64,000 nucleotides of DNA from a bacterium (GCA_026417415.1 JAOADG010000008.1:1-64000); one strand, 5' to 3'; counted from the stretch's first letter, positions 17,263 to 27,288 are shown. Notes: generated by a model not told the origin, from the letters alone. Made by a program: numbers and translations.

Positions 17263-18824
17263 AATCCTATTTTGGACACATTTCTAATGCACCCTCTAAA
17301 CGTGTATTGGTGCTTGATTTTGGATCACAATATACACAACTGATTGCACGACGAATTCGTGAACTGGGTGTATTTTCTGAGATTGTAAGACACGATCAAA
17401 CACGTGAGGATTACGAAAAACATCATCCAATTGGATTAATTTTATCTGGTGGTCCCTCATCTGTATATGAAGAAAACGCTCCTAAACTTCATCCATCGGT
17501 ACTTGAATGGGATATTCCCATGCTGGGAATTTGTTATGGTTTACAAGTCCTTGCGTATCAAACTGGTGGAAGTGTAGTGAAAGGGAGTTTGCATGAATAT
17601 GGACGTGCAATAGCAACCCAGATTCAATCATCACCATTACTGAATGGAATTGATTCAGCTTTTGAAGTATGGATGAGTCACGGAGACCAAGTGGTACAAT
17701 TGCCTGCGGGATATACTTGCGTGGCGACTTCACCATCTACAAAAAATTGTGTGATTGCAAATGAAACTCTAAAGAGATACGGTGTACAATTTCATCCTGA
17801 AGTCACGCATACTCCGCAAGGAAAAGTGATTTTATCTAACTTCTTATTCCAAATTTGCAATGCAGTAAAAAATTGGTCCACTGAAACATTTATTGAAACC
17901 GCTCTTCTAAACATTCAAGAGTTTACACAAGGTAGAAAAGTACTATTAGCATTATCCGGTGGAGTAGATTCTTCTGTATTAGCCGCCTTATTAGGTAAGG
18001 CAATAGGTGATCGTTTAATTCCAATTTTTGTGGACAATGGATTGCTGAGAAAAAATGAAGCAATCCAAGTCGTCAATACATTTCAATCCATTGGTATTCA
18101 TGTCATTCCAGTGAACGCACAACAACAATTTTTATCTGCCTTACAAAACGTTGAAGATCCTGAGGAAAAAAGAAAAATCATAGGAAAAACTTTTATTGAA
18201 GTTTTTACGAAAGAAGCACAAAAGTTTGATGATATCGGTTACTTTGCCCAAGGGACGCTTTATCCGGATGTGATTGAAAGTTCACCTGTACGTGGCCCTT
18301 CAGCGACTATTAAATCGCATCATAATGTGGGTGGGTTACCTGAAGAATTGCCTTTTCCTTTGTTAGAACCTTTGCGAGAATTGTTTAAGGATGAAGTCAG
18401 AGCAGTTGGAAAAATGTTGAGATTACCCGATGAAATTGTAATGCGTCATCCTTTTCCGGGACCCGGCTTAGCAGTTCGGCATCTTGGTGCAATTACTCCA
18501 CAAGGGTTAGAAATCCTTAGAGATAGTGATGACATTTTTATATCAGAATTACGCAAAGAGAATCTGTATTCAAAAGTATCTCAAGCATTTACCGTTTTGC
18601 TCCCTGTAAAATCGGTTGGCGTACAAGGAGATTTTCGCACCTACGAAAGAACGGTAGTTATCCGCGCGGTCAATACGGATGATTTTATGACAGCAGATTT
18701 TACACGTTTTGATTGGAATTTTTTAGCAAAAGTGTCCAATCGAATCACCAATGAAGTTCGTGGTGTCAATCGTGTAGTTTATGATATCACTTCAAAACCT
18801 CCTGCGACAGTTGAATGGGAATGA
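17259..18824 (+). CDS. guaA: GMP synthase (glutamine-hydrolysing)
   Basis: 521 aa. The class I glutamine amidotransferase half has SGGPSSVY, GICYGLQ (catalytic Cys92) and VQFHPEVTHT. The ATP-pyrophosphatase half has the PP-loop LSGGVDSSV near 230, and the dimerisation domain follows with HPFPGPGLAVR. It makes GMP from XMP. The start is TTG, placed by TTGGGAG seven bases upstream and by the coupled overlap with surE. guaB lies two genes downstream in the same run, separated by uppP and a glycosidase-like gene. Confidence 0.97.
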   Translation: MKSYFGHISNAPSKRVLVLDFGSQYTQLIARRIRELGVFSEIVRHDQTREDYEKHHPIGLILSGGPSSVYEENAPKLHPSVLEWDIPMLGICYGLQVLAYQTGGSVVKGSLHEYGRAIATQIQSSPLLNGIDSAFEVWMSHGDQVVQLPAGYTCVATSPSTKNCVIANETLKRYGVQFHPEVTHTPQGKVILSNFLFQICNAVKNWSTETFIETALLNIQEFTQGRKVLLALSGGVDSSVLAALLGKAIGDRLIPIFVDNGLLRKNEAIQVVNTFQSIGIHVIPVNAQQQFLSALQNVEDPEEKRKIIGKTFIEVFTKEAQKFDDIGYFAQGTLYPDVIESSPVRGPSATIKSHHNVGGLPEELPFPLLEPLRELFKDEVRAVGKMLRLPDEIVMRHPFPGPGLAVRHLGAITPQGLEILRDSDDIFISELRKENLYSKVSQAFTVLLPVKSVGVQGDFRTYERTVVIRAVNTDDFMTADFTRFDWNFLAKVSNRITNEVRGVNRVVYDITSKPPATVEWE

Positions 18825-19717
18825 AAAAGAAAAACAACCTTTGGATGTTTGTTTTCATGATTTTATTTGTAGCTCCATTGTATGCTGCAGTTCAATCCAA
18901 TAAACCCAATGGATTCAACTATTGGCATGCAATTTTGTTAGGGATGATTGAAGGGCTAACGGAGTTCTTACCAATTTCATCTACGGGGCATTTAATTTTA
19001 GCTAGCCGTGCATTTGGATTAGAGAAGGGTGCGATAGATGCATTTAATATCGTTATTCAAGGTGCAGCTCTCTTTGCAATTCTTGGATTATATTGGGAAA
19101 GAGCCAAGTCAATGATGTGGGGCTTGGTTGGGAAAAACGAACAGGGAAAGTCCTTATTCTTGTATTTACTGATCAGTTTTTTACCTGCTGCAATCATCGG
19201 TGTATTGTTTGATGAAATGATTGAAGAACGGTTATTCCATAGCATTCCGATTGCTTTGGCACTGATTGTTGGTGGTTTGTTGATGATCGGTTTTGAAATG
19301 ATAAACAAACGAAGAAAAGTCGTCGGTGTTCCAATTGAATCAATGACTTGGAAAATGGCTTTAGTGATTGGAATTGCACAAATTTTTTCAATGTGGCCCG
19401 GAACATCCCGATCTATGGCTACAATACTTGGAGCTCTCATCGCTGGAATGTCTTTACCGGCGGCAGCAGAATATTCTTTTTTACTTGCATTGCCTACTTT
19501 AGGTGCTGCATCCCTATACAAACTTATTACTGCTGGAAGAGAAATTTTCCAATTAGCACATTGGAGTGTTATTCTTTTAGGAATGATTGTAAGTGCTTTT
19601 ACAGCAGCCGTTGCGGTAAAAGGATTTGTAGCATTTCTTTCGCGTGGTGGTTTAACACCATTTGGGTATTATCGCATCATTTTAGGAATAGTAGTACTGT
19701 GGTGGATAGGTCACTAA
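18815..19717 (+). CDS. uppP: Undecaprenyl-diphosphatase UppP/BacA with extra N-terminal segment
   Basis: 300 aa (298 if the ATG at 18821, which makes an ATGA overlap with guaA, is used). It recycles the undecaprenyl carrier for wall and glycan synthesis by removing a phosphate from C55-PP. Motifs: EGLTEFLPISSTGHL near 50 (catalytic Glu residues) and PGTSRSMATI near 193. Hydrophobic helices follow the BacA pattern. Before the first usual helix (YWHAILLGMIEGL) there is an added hydrophobic, signal-like segment, FVFMILFVAPLYAA. Family members usually begin near that helix. Confidence 0.93.
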   Translation: MGMKKKNNLWMFVFMILFVAPLYAAVQSNKPNGFNYWHAILLGMIEGLTEFLPISSTGHLILASRAFGLEKGAIDAFNIVIQGAALFAILGLYWERAKSMMWGLVGKNEQGKSLFLYLLISFLPAAIIGVLFDEMIEERLFHSIPIALALIVGGLLMIGFEMINKRRKVVGVPIESMTWKMALVIGIAQIFSMWPGTSRSMATILGALIAGMSLPAAAEYSFLLALPTLGAASLYKLITAGREIFQLAHWSVILLGMIVSAFTAAVAVKGFVAFLSRGGLTPFGYYRIILGIVVLWWIGH

Positions 19718-22215
19718 TATTCTTTTGCTTCATCTTCTTTTTGTCCACTGGAACGATGGCACAAAATTATTATTATGGCGATTCGTTTCACTATTTTCGT
19801 GTTGATGGATTGAATGGAACAACCGATACTCAAAGATTAATTTTACTGAATGGAGTTTGGCAACAAATTGAACCTTCTGAAAAAACCATTCGTGTTCCGT
19901 TTTGTTACGATGGTACCGAAACCATCAAATTGCAAAGAACATTTCGTTTACCAGATACTTTAAGAGCCGATCAATTCCGATTGGTATGTTATGGAATCGG
20001 TCAAGCCGCAATTATACGATTAAACCAAGAATTTTTAACCATTATCAACGGAACCAATAAACTTGAAATTGATATTCCCAAGAATCAAATCTACACGGAT
20101 CGAGAAAATACCATTGAAATCGTATTAAGACCTGAAGTACAAAATCCTCTGGATTTTCCTTTGGCGGCGTCATTTTATTCTCCAAAGCGGTATTCAGGAA
20201 TTTATCGTGACATTTATCTACTGGCACTTCCTGAAAAGAGAATTGAGGAGTTTTCAATCAATGCATCGTGGGAAGATAAAGTAGGGAAATTCTTATTAAA
20301 ATTTTTAATACGTGATACAAAAGTTAGTACAGCAATCACTTCGCAAGCTACTACAAACGATATTCGTTTACACATTCAGATTACTTCACCTAAATCCGAG
20401 ACCTTGTTTTCTACGTACATACCCGTGTCGTTTTCTAACAATTCAATCCAAACTGGTGTTTTGGAACAATCCATTGGAAACGTTCAAGAGTGGACTCCCA
20501 ATCAACCTCATTTATATCATCTAAAATTAACTTTGTTCAACAGAGATTCAGTGTGTCACCAAACTGAAGCTATCTTTGGATTCAAAAAATTTCAATTGTT
20601 ACCAAATGGGATTTCAACGTCAAATGAGTTGTATCAAATTCGTGCAGCCAATTATGTAGAAGAATTTCCAGAAACAGGATGGGCAGTTACACCTTACCAA
20701 ATTGAAAAGGATCTTGCGAATGCAAAGTTGTTAGGATTAAACACTTTACGAATCATTGGAAAACCGCCTCATCCATATCTCTACTCATTAGCGGACAAAT
20801 ATGGATTGTGGATTTTAATAGAACCTCCCATTTTTTTACCTCCTATTACTGTTTTAAAAGAAAGTGGATTTAGACAACATATCATTACCACAATAAAAGA
20901 TCTGTTAACCGATGCAGAACATCATCCATGTTTACTTGCTGTTGGAACCGGTTTTGGAATTCCTATAGAAGACAATGAGAATGAGGTAGTTGAATTGTAT
21001 CGTCAATTCAAAATGGAAACCCATGTTCCTATTTATCTTTCATCTCCCAAACTAATTGAAAATCTTCCCTGTGATCTGTATTTACTTGAGCGTCTCCCAC
21101 ATCATACCTTTCAATATCATTTTCATCCGCCACACACAATCCCAATGGTGTATAGTTCAATTGGTATGTTGGTGGATCCGATTACCTTACAAGGTCCATC
21201 ACCTGAAGCAGAGATGAAACAAACCCAGTTAACGATACAATTCTTACAATTACCACAAATCATGAAAAGCTCTGGTTTTGTTTTAGCTGCGTTAAATGAT
21301 TATCAAACCATGTATCCATTGTTATTAAGAACACCTTCACCACAACCTTATTTAGTGACTACTGGAATTTGGAATTTCCAGAGAAATCCAAGACCCATTT
21401 TTACACCACTGAGAGATTTTTTAACTGGTATAAACGTCAGAACGGTTCCTATCCAATCACAAAAATCAGAACCACCACCACATTTCTTAATTGGATTATT
21501 ATTAATACTATTAATTGCTGCAATTCTATTTGGAAGAAATAAGATCTTAAGAATTCACTTTTATAAAACCTTTATGAATACCTCCCGATTTTGGGAAGAA
21601 ATTCGTGAAGGTCGGTATTTTCAGTATGGTGAATCGATAGCAATGTTGCTGTTAATTGCTGCAGTGAATTCAATATTAGCAGCAGCAATTCTTCATGGAT
21701 TAAAATTTAATCCTGCTTTTGATTTGATACTAACTTCATTGTTGCAAGGCAATCCGATCGTAAAAGTGTATGCCAACCGATTAATTTGGAATCCTATACT
21801 ACTTATTCTATTTCTTTTTGTAGTGCTTATCCTAATAAGTTTCGTTTTGTCTGGATTTGCATCTTTGTTTTCATTGTTCACAAAACAGAGAATGTCTTTT
21901 CAAAAAGCAATATCCTACTTTTCGTGGAGTTTTGTGAATCATCTTTTCTTATTACCCATTTTCATCTTTTTAATGAACTCTATAACTGTAAAAGGAATTT
22001 CCATTGGTTGGGTGTTGTTGGGATTATTTATGTTTTGTTGGAGTGTGTACCGTCTTACAACTGCAATTATCATCGCTTATCGCAATACTGCGATAACCGC
22101 AATGGTCATTTTTTCTTTGTTTAACATCACTGTGCTAACTTTATTGTATTATTGGATTTGGATCCAAAAAAATATTGGAATATACTGGTCATCTTTCCGT
22201 GCTGCAGGATGGTAA
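19699..22215 (+). CDS. GH2-like glycosidase fold, probably inactive, fused to a Yip1-like membrane domain
   Basis: 838 aa from GTG at 19699, which gives a signal peptide ([18 protein letters not shown]) and AGGAA upstream; a longer frame runs back into uppP but is not credible. Residues about 25-180 look like the GH2 sugar-binding jelly roll, then an Ig-like domain, then a TIM-barrel-like region (about 320-570). Where GH2 enzymes carry the acid/base GNE after HPxxLxW, this protein reads [11 protein letters not shown]; where the nucleophile E lies in PxxxExG, it reads PMVYSSIG. Both catalytic Glu seem lost. Residues about 595-838 hold several membrane helices like a Yip1 domain. Possibly a glycan-binding envelope protein; function unknown. 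Confidence 0.65.
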   Translation: MVDRSLIFFCFIFFLSTGTMAQNYYYGDSFHYFRVDGLNGTTDTQRLILLNGVWQQIEPSEKTIRVPFCYDGTETIKLQRTFRLPDTLRADQFRLVCYGIGQAAIIRLNQEFLTIINGTNKLEIDIPKNQIYTDRENTIEIVLRPEVQNPLDFPLAASFYSPKRYSGIYRDIYLLALPEKRIEEFSINASWEDKVGKFLLKFLIRDTKVSTAITSQATTNDIRLHIQITSPKSETLFSTYIPVSFSNNSIQTGVLEQSIGNVQEWTPNQPHLYHLKLTLFNRDSVCHQTEAIFGFKKFQLLPNGISTSNELYQIRAANYVEEFPETGWAVTPYQIEKDLANAKLLGLNTLRIIGKPPHPYLYSLADKYGLWILIEPPIFLPPITVLKESGFRQHIITTIKDLLTDAEHHPCLLAVGTGFGIPIEDNENEVVELYRQFKMETHVPIYLSSPKLIENLPCDLYLLERLPHHTFQYHFHPPHTIPMVYSSIGMLVDPITLQGPSPEAEMKQTQLTIQFLQLPQIMKSSGFVLAALNDYQTMYPLLLRTPSPQPYLVTTGIWNFQRNPRPIFTPLRDFLTGINVRTVPIQSQKSEPPPHFLIGLLLILLIAAILFGRNKILRIHFYKTFMNTSRFWEEIREGRYFQYGESIAMLLLIAAVNSILAAAILHGLKFNPAFDLILTSLLQGNPIVKVYANRLIWNPILLILFLFVVLILISFVLSGFASLFSLFTKQRMSFQKAISYFSWSFVNHLFLLPIFIFLMNSITVKGISIGWVLLGLFMFCWSVYRLTTAIIIAYRNTAITAMVIFSLFNITVLTLLYYWIWIQKNIGIYWSSFRAAGW

Positions 22216-22225
22216 GGAGTTTGTT

Positions 22226-23710
22226 ATGTCCATCTTTACAGAAAAAATTGTCGGTGAATCGCTAACCTTTGATGACGTTTTATTAGTACCTGCAAAATCT
22301 GAAGTATTACCTCGTGATGTTGATGTATCTACTCGGTTGACTAAGAACATCCGTTTAAACATTCCACTTGTGTCTGCGGCTATGGACACCGTAACCACCT
22401 CTAAATTGGCCATTGCTTTGGCAAGAGAAGGAGGAATTGGAATCATTCACAAAAACATGTCCATACAAGATCAAGTAAATGAAGTGGATAAAGTGAAACG
22501 TTCTGAATCTGCAATTGTCACCAAACCGATCACAATACCACCAGATATCACAGTTGCTGAAGCGAAAGAGAAGATGAGAATTTCTGGGTATTCAGGTTTT
22601 CCTGTGGTCAAAGAGAAGAAATTAGTCGGAATGTTGACCAATAGAGATGTACGATTTGAAACCCGATTGGATGTTAAAGTAGAAGAAATTATGACTAAAA
22701 AACTCATTACTGGTCGACCGGGAATGTCATTGGATGATGCAGTAGAGATTTTACAACAACATCGTGTTGAAAAGTTACCATTAGTGGATGAGAATGGCTT
22801 TTTAGTTGGTTTGATTACAGTCAAAGACATTTTGAAGCGTCGCCAATTTCCGAATGCATGTAAAGATGCTGAAGGTCGTTTAAGAGTAGGTGCAGCTGTG
22901 GGAGTAGGAGATGAAGCCCTTGAGCGTGTAAAAATGCTAATCCAAGTAGGATGTGATGTGATTGTGTTGGACAGTGCACATGGGCATAGCAAAGGGGTGT
23001 TAAACACCATAGAGAAGATAAAATTGAATTTTCCAGAAATTGAGTTAATCGCTGGAAATGTGGTCACAAAAGAAGCCACCTATGATTTGATTCAATCTGG
23101 TGTATCTGCGGTGAAAGTTGGTGTAGGACCCGGCTCAATTTGTACTACTCGAGTGGTTACCGGTGTTGGTTATGCTCAAATTTCTGCTATTTTACAGTGT
23201 GCGGAAGAAGCATCAAAATACAATATTCCAATTATAGCAGATGGAGGAATTAAATATTCTGGTGATATCGCAAAAGCTATTGCTGCAGGTGCAGAAACCG
23301 TGATGATTGGAAGTTTGTTTGCAGGAACTGAAGAATCTCCCGGTGAAAGAGTATTGTATGAAGGAAGAACATTCAAAGTGTATCATGGAATGGGATCATT
23401 AGCAGCCATGAAAAGAGGTAGTTCAGACCGATATTTTCAAAAGGATGAAGAACCTGAAAAACTTGTTCCAGAAGGAATTGAAGGGAGAGTTCCTTATCGA
23501 GGAATGCTTAGCGATACGGTTCATCAATTGGTTGGAGGTTTGCGATCTGCTATGGGTTATTGTGGATCCGAAAACATAAGTAAGTTTATCCAACAGACCA
23601 AGTTTGTGAAAATTACCAATGCTGGGTTGCGTGAATCCCATCCACACGATGTACAGATCACTAGAGAAGCACCAAATTATTCAATTTCGGATGACAATAA
23701 AATTCTATGA
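22226..23710 (+). CDS. guaB: IMP dehydrogenase
   Basis: 494 aa. The N-terminal part of the barrel ([17 protein letters not shown]) is followed by two CBS domains (about 95-210; [28 protein letters not shown]), then the catalytic barrel with VLDSAHGHS, the loop [11 protein letters not shown] (catalytic Cys near 303) and GMGSLAAM. It oxidises IMP to XMP, the step before GMP synthase. TAAGGAG lies six bases before the ATG at 22226. Its stop overlaps the EVE gene start (ATGA). Confidence 0.97.
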   Translation: MSIFTEKIVGESLTFDDVLLVPAKSEVLPRDVDVSTRLTKNIRLNIPLVSAAMDTVTTSKLAIALAREGGIGIIHKNMSIQDQVNEVDKVKRSESAIVTKPITIPPDITVAEAKEKMRISGYSGFPVVKEKKLVGMLTNRDVRFETRLDVKVEEIMTKKLITGRPGMSLDDAVEILQQHRVEKLPLVDENGFLVGLITVKDILKRRQFPNACKDAEGRLRVGAAVGVGDEALERVKMLIQVGCDVIVLDSAHGHSKGVLNTIEKIKLNFPEIELIAGNVVTKEATYDLIQSGVSAVKVGVGPGSICTTRVVTGVGYAQISAILQCAEEASKYNIPIIADGGIKYSGDIAKAIAAGAETVMIGSLFAGTEESPGERVLYEGRTFKVYHGMGSLAAMKRGSSDRYFQKDEEPEKLVPEGIEGRVPYRGMLSDTVHQLVGGLRSAMGYCGSENISKFIQQTKFVKITNAGLRESHPHDVQITREAPNYSISDDNKIL

Positions 23711-24183
23711 GTTTGATGATTCAGTATTGGTTATTGAAAACAGAACCAACTGTATTTTCTATGGATGATTTGATGAATGCTCCAATGGCTACTACCACTT
23801 GGGATGGTATAAGGAATTATCAAGCGAGAAACTATCTTCTTCAAATGCGAATAAACGATTATGCTCTTATTTATCATTCAAAGAAAAAACCCCAGCACGT
23901 GGCTGGGGTTGCAAAAATTGTGAAAGAAGCAGAAATAGATCCAACTCAATTGATAAAAAATCATCCATTTTACGATAAAAGAGCAACAATCAAAAATCCG
24001 ATTTGGTATCAAGTGAAAGTACAAGGAATTAAGAAAGCAAAAGAAATGGTGACACTTGATCAATTGAAAAGAACAGAAGAACTTAGCGAATTGGTTCTGT
24101 TAAGAAATCATCGCCTTTCTGTACAACCACTCAAAGAATTTGAATTTTTCTTCATCCTAAACTTGATGGGTATAACCATTTAG
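23707..24183 (+). CDS. EVE domain protein
   Basis: 158 aa (or 155 from the ATG at 23716). Family features: [16 protein letters not shown] at the N-terminus, [15 protein letters not shown] near 30, [10 protein letters not shown] near 57 and a Trp/Tyr-rich core (NPIWYQVKV). EVE domains bind modified bases or RNA; the partner is unknown here. It is coupled to guaB by a 4-base overlap. Codons for KPQHVAGV contain a strong hairpin that would end transcription from the opposite strand (see 23888). Its stop overlaps the stop of the convergent gene by four bases. Confidence 0.92.
   Translation: MSLMIQYWLLKTEPTVFSMDDLMNAPMATTTWDGIRNYQARNYLLQMRINDYALIYHSKKKPQHVAGVAKIVKEAEIDPTQLIKNHPFYDKRATIKNPIWYQVKVQGIKKAKEMVTLDQLKRTEELSELVLLRNHRLSVQPLKEFEFFFILNLMGITI
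23884..23910 (-). terminator. Minus-strand intrinsic terminator embedded in the EVE coding sequence
   Basis: A perfect 9-bp stem (AACCCCAGC / GCTGGGGTT, loop ACGTG) lies at 23888-23910. Read on the minus strand it is followed by a run of T (complement of 23884-23889). It lies 270 bases past the last minus-strand gene (ends 24180), inside the convergent plus-strand gene. On the plus strand no T run follows, so EVE transcription should pass. The GC-rich codons used (CCC, GGG) stand out in this AT-rich region. Confidence 0.6.
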
Positions 24184-24515
24184 TCAAAAATATGAATGGC
24201 AAGTATTGTATTTTCATCCACAGTTTTGTTGAATTCTTCCACAGCTTTTTCCGATTGTAACACTTCCAATTTAATACCTCTTGATTCAATAGCTGCACGC
24301 ACATTAGGAAAAACACTTAAATAGCGATACATACCATTACCAATAATCACACGTTTGGGATTACTCTTAAGTAAATCATCCAAGTCCGCTAATGAAAGAC
24401 GACTTCCTTCTTTACGCCACCAATTGCGTACTGTGCCATCGCCATGCACAATGACATCTTTATCGTATTTTTTTCCATTGATTTCAATTTGGCCAAATCG
24501 AATTGAATTGATCAT
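24180..24515 (-). CDS. Mth938/NDUFAF3-like (DUF498) small protein
   Basis: 111 aa. The pattern IRFGQIEINGKKYDKDVIV ... RNWWRKEGSRLSLADLDDLL ... KRVIIGNGMYRYLSV matches the Mth938/DUF498 fold, related to complex I assembly factor NDUFAF3. The molecular role in bacteria is unclear. The start is the ATG at 24515, with TAGGAG five bases before it; a GTG two codons earlier is less likely. It lies eight bases after the DUF3783-like gene and is probably in one unit with it. Confidence 0.85.
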   Translation of the reverse strand: MINSIRFGQIEINGKKYDKDVIVHGDGTVRNWWRKEGSRLSLADLDDLLKSNPKRVIIGNGMYRYLSVFPNVRAAIESRGIKLEVLQSEKAVEEFNKTVDENTILAIHIFD

Positions 24516-24523
24516 AACCACTC

Positions 24524-24778
24524 CTAAGTTCTCTCTTTAAGACCTGTGAATAGACGATGCTCTTCCTCCAAAGTTTTGATATAATCTCGTATCGTCCAAT
24601 CATAAACCGTTTCTTGGATAATTGCAAAAATCGGGCGGTGCTTTTCTACACGTAATATTAAATCAATATAAAAAGAAACTTCTTTTTCAGAAAAGCCCTC
24701 AAATAAAATTTTTGGACTTGATGAGTAGATAGAGACATCTTTTTCATTTAAAGGAACAAATTCCGGCGTTTCATTCAT
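24524..24778 (-). CDS. Small DUF3783-like protein
   Basis: 84 aa, acidic. The segment ILFEGFSEKEVSFYIDLILR, then IFAIIQETVYDWTIRDYIKTLEEEH, resembles DUF3783, a small family with a helix-strand layout and a Trp followed by a Leu/Glu-rich helix. The function is unknown. It is upstream of and close to the Mth938-like gene. Its ribosome site (AGAGATTGAA) is weak. Confidence 0.7.
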   Translation of the reverse strand: MNETPEFVPLNEKDVSIYSSSPKILFEGFSEKEVSFYIDLILRVEKHRPIFAIIQETVYDWTIRDYIKTLEEEHRLFTGLKERT

Positions 24779-24843
24779 TTCAATCTCTTGTGGGTATTAA
24801 ACGAAACGGAAATGTAAAATCTCTTAAAGGATAATCCAAACCG

Positions 24844-25137
24844 TTATTTAGGTTTCCAAGGAATTGGGTCAAAATGTTCGGTGAAGTAGGTTGGTGCCAT
24901 ATTTTTTCCTAACACAAAGTGCCATTTATCTTTAATTTCACCGTCTTGATCTTCAAAAAGATCTACATATGAAACGATTTTAATTAGAAAGTATCGCTTC
25001 ATAGCATCCCGACGATAGAAACGATAGAAATCGGGTTGTAGTTCATAACATTCCGAATTTGAACAATAAAAATTTTCCTTTTCTTCCACGAAACCTTTTT
25101 TAGATAACCAGTTTTTCATTTGTCGTTGGGTAACCAA
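24844..25137 (-). CDS. Small hypothetical protein
   Basis: 97 aa from a TTG at 25137; I choose it because AAGGAGG lies at ideal distance (five bases). A longer frame starts at 25200 but has no ribosome site. The protein is rich in Lys, Phe and Tyr and includes KNWLSKKGF, CSNSECYEL and RYFLIKIVSYVDLFEDQDGE. The two close Cys (CSNSEC) might bind metal, though this is weak. No family is recognised. It leads the three-gene minus-strand group. Confidence 0.6.
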   Translation of the reverse strand: MVTQRQMKNWLSKKGFVEEKENFYCSNSECYELQPDFYRFYRRDAMKRYFLIKIVSYVDLFEDQDGEIKDKWHFVLGKNMAPTYFTEHFDPIPWKPK

Positions 25138-25255
25138 AACAACCTCCTTTTTACTATATATCCAATGAACAGGGAAGTATTTTGAAGTGTTGTCTCTCAA
25201 TAGTAGTATAAAAAAGTGAGCAATTCAATCATAACCAATTTGAAAAGGAAATTCA

Positions 25256-26413
25256 ATGGAAAACATTCCGATATCTCAATCTGGTTGGCATAAAGTGAAG
25301 CTTCAAAAAAGAGAAATTTTAGTGGCCATCACTGGACACGGATTTGGCCATGCTTCACGTGTCTTACAAATTGTGAATAGGATATACGAGCGAGATCCTA
25401 TGATTCATTTTACAATCGTAACTCCAGTGGTTGAATGGTTTATACGTTCTACATGTCATGCTTCATTTGAAATCATTCCATTACAGCTCGATGTGGGTGC
25501 AGTTCAAAAGGATGCATTGGAGTTGGATCCAGAAGCTACACTTAAAAAATACGCTGAGTTTATTCTGCATCGGGATATAATTTTCAAAACCTTAGAAGAA
25601 AGTTTAAAAGATAAAACCATTGAAGCTGTTCTTTATGATATTCCACCTTTAGGAGGGGAAATTGGTGCATGGTTGGGTGTTCCAACCTTTGGAGTAACCA
25701 ATTTTTCGTGGGACTGGATTTATCAGGAGTACATTGAAATCTATCCCGAATACTTTTGGATCTTAGAGGAAATGAAAGAACAATATCAACGAACAACAGT
25801 GCTATATGAATTACCTTACAGTGGTGATTTATCTTCATTTCCAGTGCGAGAAAGCATTTCTTGGATTTGTAGAAGAGCAAAAACAGACCCGAAGGATGTA
25901 AGAAAAAAACTAAACCTTGATCCTCAAAAACCAGTTGCATTGATTACTTTTGGAGGAATTGGAACTACAGTAAAATTGCCCACTGGTGTATGGACAAAAG
26001 ATATTCATTTTTTAGTTACCGCACCTGTGCTTCAAGTGATTGGTGAGGGTGAAATTTTAGAAAATGATTATTTACATCAACTTGAAATTACTTTCCCTGA
26101 TTTAATCCAAATGGCAAGTTTTGTGGTCTCAAAACCAGGATATGGCATTGTGTCTGAATGCATTGCTCATCAAACACCATTGTTGTTTATCGAACGAAAG
26201 AAGTTTCGAGAATATCACAAACTTTTAGAGGCAATGCAGCAACATCTGAAACATCAACAGTTAACCACTGAGGCGTTAGAAAGTGGGGATTGGCAAGGTG
26301 TGTTGGAAAAATTATTTGCGAAAAGGACTTTACCTAGAGATCCTGATCCAACAATGGAAGGAGACCTTGAAGTTGCTGATTCAATTTTAAACTTTATTAC
26401 TCTTAGAGGTTAG
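25256..26413 (+). CDS. GT-B-like glycosyltransferase-related protein
   Basis: 385 aa. It begins ILVAITGHGFGHASRVLQIVNR, the glycine-rich N-terminal loop seen in MurG-like GT-B folds and in the N-terminal half of L-arabinokinase-type proteins. The second half has ITFGGIGTT and the nucleotide-sugar-site-like MASFVVSKPGYGIVSECIAHQTPLLFIER. It is probably cytoplasmic, transferring or binding a nucleotide sugar; donor and acceptor are unknown. AAAAGGAAATTCA before the ATG is a fair ribosome site. It is a single gene, followed by a 175-base gap with a promoter for the sigma gene. Confidence 0.75.
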   Translation: MENIPISQSGWHKVKLQKREILVAITGHGFGHASRVLQIVNRIYERDPMIHFTIVTPVVEWFIRSTCHASFEIIPLQLDVGAVQKDALELDPEATLKKYAEFILHRDIIFKTLEESLKDKTIEAVLYDIPPLGGEIGAWLGVPTFGVTNFSWDWIYQEYIEIYPEYFWILEEMKEQYQRTTVLYELPYSGDLSSFPVRESISWICRRAKTDPKDVRKKLNLDPQKPVALITFGGIGTTVKLPTGVWTKDIHFLVTAPVLQVIGEGEILENDYLHQLEITFPDLIQMASFVVSKPGYGIVSECIAHQTPLLFIERKKFREYHKLLEAMQQHLKHQQLTTEALESGDWQGVLEKLFAKRTLPRDPDPTMEGDLEVADSILNFITLRG

Positions 26414-26503
26414 TGCAACTTTTTTAAAATTGTGACAACCAATTGAATAAGAAATAGGCAATGTACTTATAACTATAGAAAATATCTAAACTAATATAAA
26501 ACT

Positions 26504-26532
26504 TGACAAATCGTATCCAAATTTAGTATATT
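26504..26532 (+). promoter_or_regulatory. Sigma-70-type promoter of the ECF sigma gene
   Basis: TTGACA (26504-26509), a spacer of 17, then TATATT (26527-26532) forms a near-consensus housekeeping promoter in the gap before the sigma gene at 26589. The match to TTGACA is exact, which is striking if the host is a Bacteroidota relative. The leader would be about 50 bases and ends in AGAAGGGAG. Confidence 0.75.
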
Positions 26533-26588
26533 GGTACAAAGAAACAAAAACAGATACCTAAGCGTATTAAAACCAGAAGGGAGTTAAA

Positions 26589-27266
26589 ATGAAAAAATCT
26601 ACATTAACCAATCAAGAAATTCATGTTGTACCTATTGAGAGTGAAGCGAGTAAAAAACCGATCGCATCTGCAAAAAAATGGAGTGAAATGAAGGAAGCAG
26701 ATGATAAAGAATTAATTGCTTTAGCGATTAAAAATGACCCTCTGGCATTTCATACCTTGGTTGAAAGATATCGCACACGTGTTGCTTCTATAGCATATCA
26801 AGTCATTGGAAACTACGAAGATGCAAGAGATGTTTCACAAGAAGTGTTTGTGAAACTGTTTAGAAGTTTAGACACTTTTGATGCAGAAAAGAAATTCTTT
26901 ACATGGCTTTATCGCATGACAGTCAACGCAAGCATTGATTTTTTGAGATCAAGAAAAAAGAGAAATCTCGAAAATAGCATTGAAGAGCAACCGGAATACT
27001 ATCAAGACAATATTGCTCATCCAGATGGCGATGGATTTGATCAATTTGAAAACACGGAATTGAATGCAATCTTTCACGAAATTGCCAAAAGTTTAAACCC
27101 AAATCAACGAACTGCGTTTATCTTATGTGATTTACAAGGGTTTAGCCCTGCTGAAGCAGCGACCATTATGAAATGTCCGAAGGTTACATTGAGATGGTAT
27201 TTACACGAAGCAAGAAAAAGAGTGCGTGCCGAAATGTTAAAACGCTATCCGGAATACGCAAGATAA
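26589..27266 (+). CDS. ECF-type RNA polymerase sigma factor (RpoE-like)
   Basis: 225 aa. After an extra N-terminal tail of about 38 residues come region 2 (ELIALAIKNDPLAFHTLVERY ... GNYEDARDVSQEVFVKLFRSL ... FFTWLYRMTVNASIDFLRS) and, after an acidic linker, region 4 (LNPNQRTAFILCDLQGFSPAEAATIM ... VTLRWYLHEARKRVRAEM). It directs RNA polymerase to its own promoter set, most likely an envelope-stress set given the genes behind it. GAAGGGAG precedes the ATG. It has its own promoter and terminator, while the putative anti-sigma gene lies beyond the terminator. Confidence 0.93.
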   Translation: MKKSTLTNQEIHVVPIESEASKKPIASAKKWSEMKEADDKELIALAIKNDPLAFHTLVERYRTRVASIAYQVIGNYEDARDVSQEVFVKLFRSLDTFDAEKKFFTWLYRMTVNASIDFLRSRKKRNLENSIEEQPEYYQDNIAHPDGDGFDQFENTELNAIFHEIAKSLNPNQRTAFILCDLQGFSPAEAATIMKCPKVTLRWYLHEARKRVRAEMLKRYPEYAR

Positions 27267-27288
27267 TTTAATTTCTTCTTCAAAAAAG

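Noticed and set aside
19348-19698. Extension of the GH2-like gene back into uppP
   Set aside because: The added residues are a shadow frame of uppP with no ribosome site; a signal peptide begins properly at the GTG at 19699.
22471-23079. Open frame of about 200 codons opposite guaB
   Set aside because: Antisense shadow of a conserved gene; composition biased to Ser/Thr/Phe, no ribosome site and no recognisable domain.
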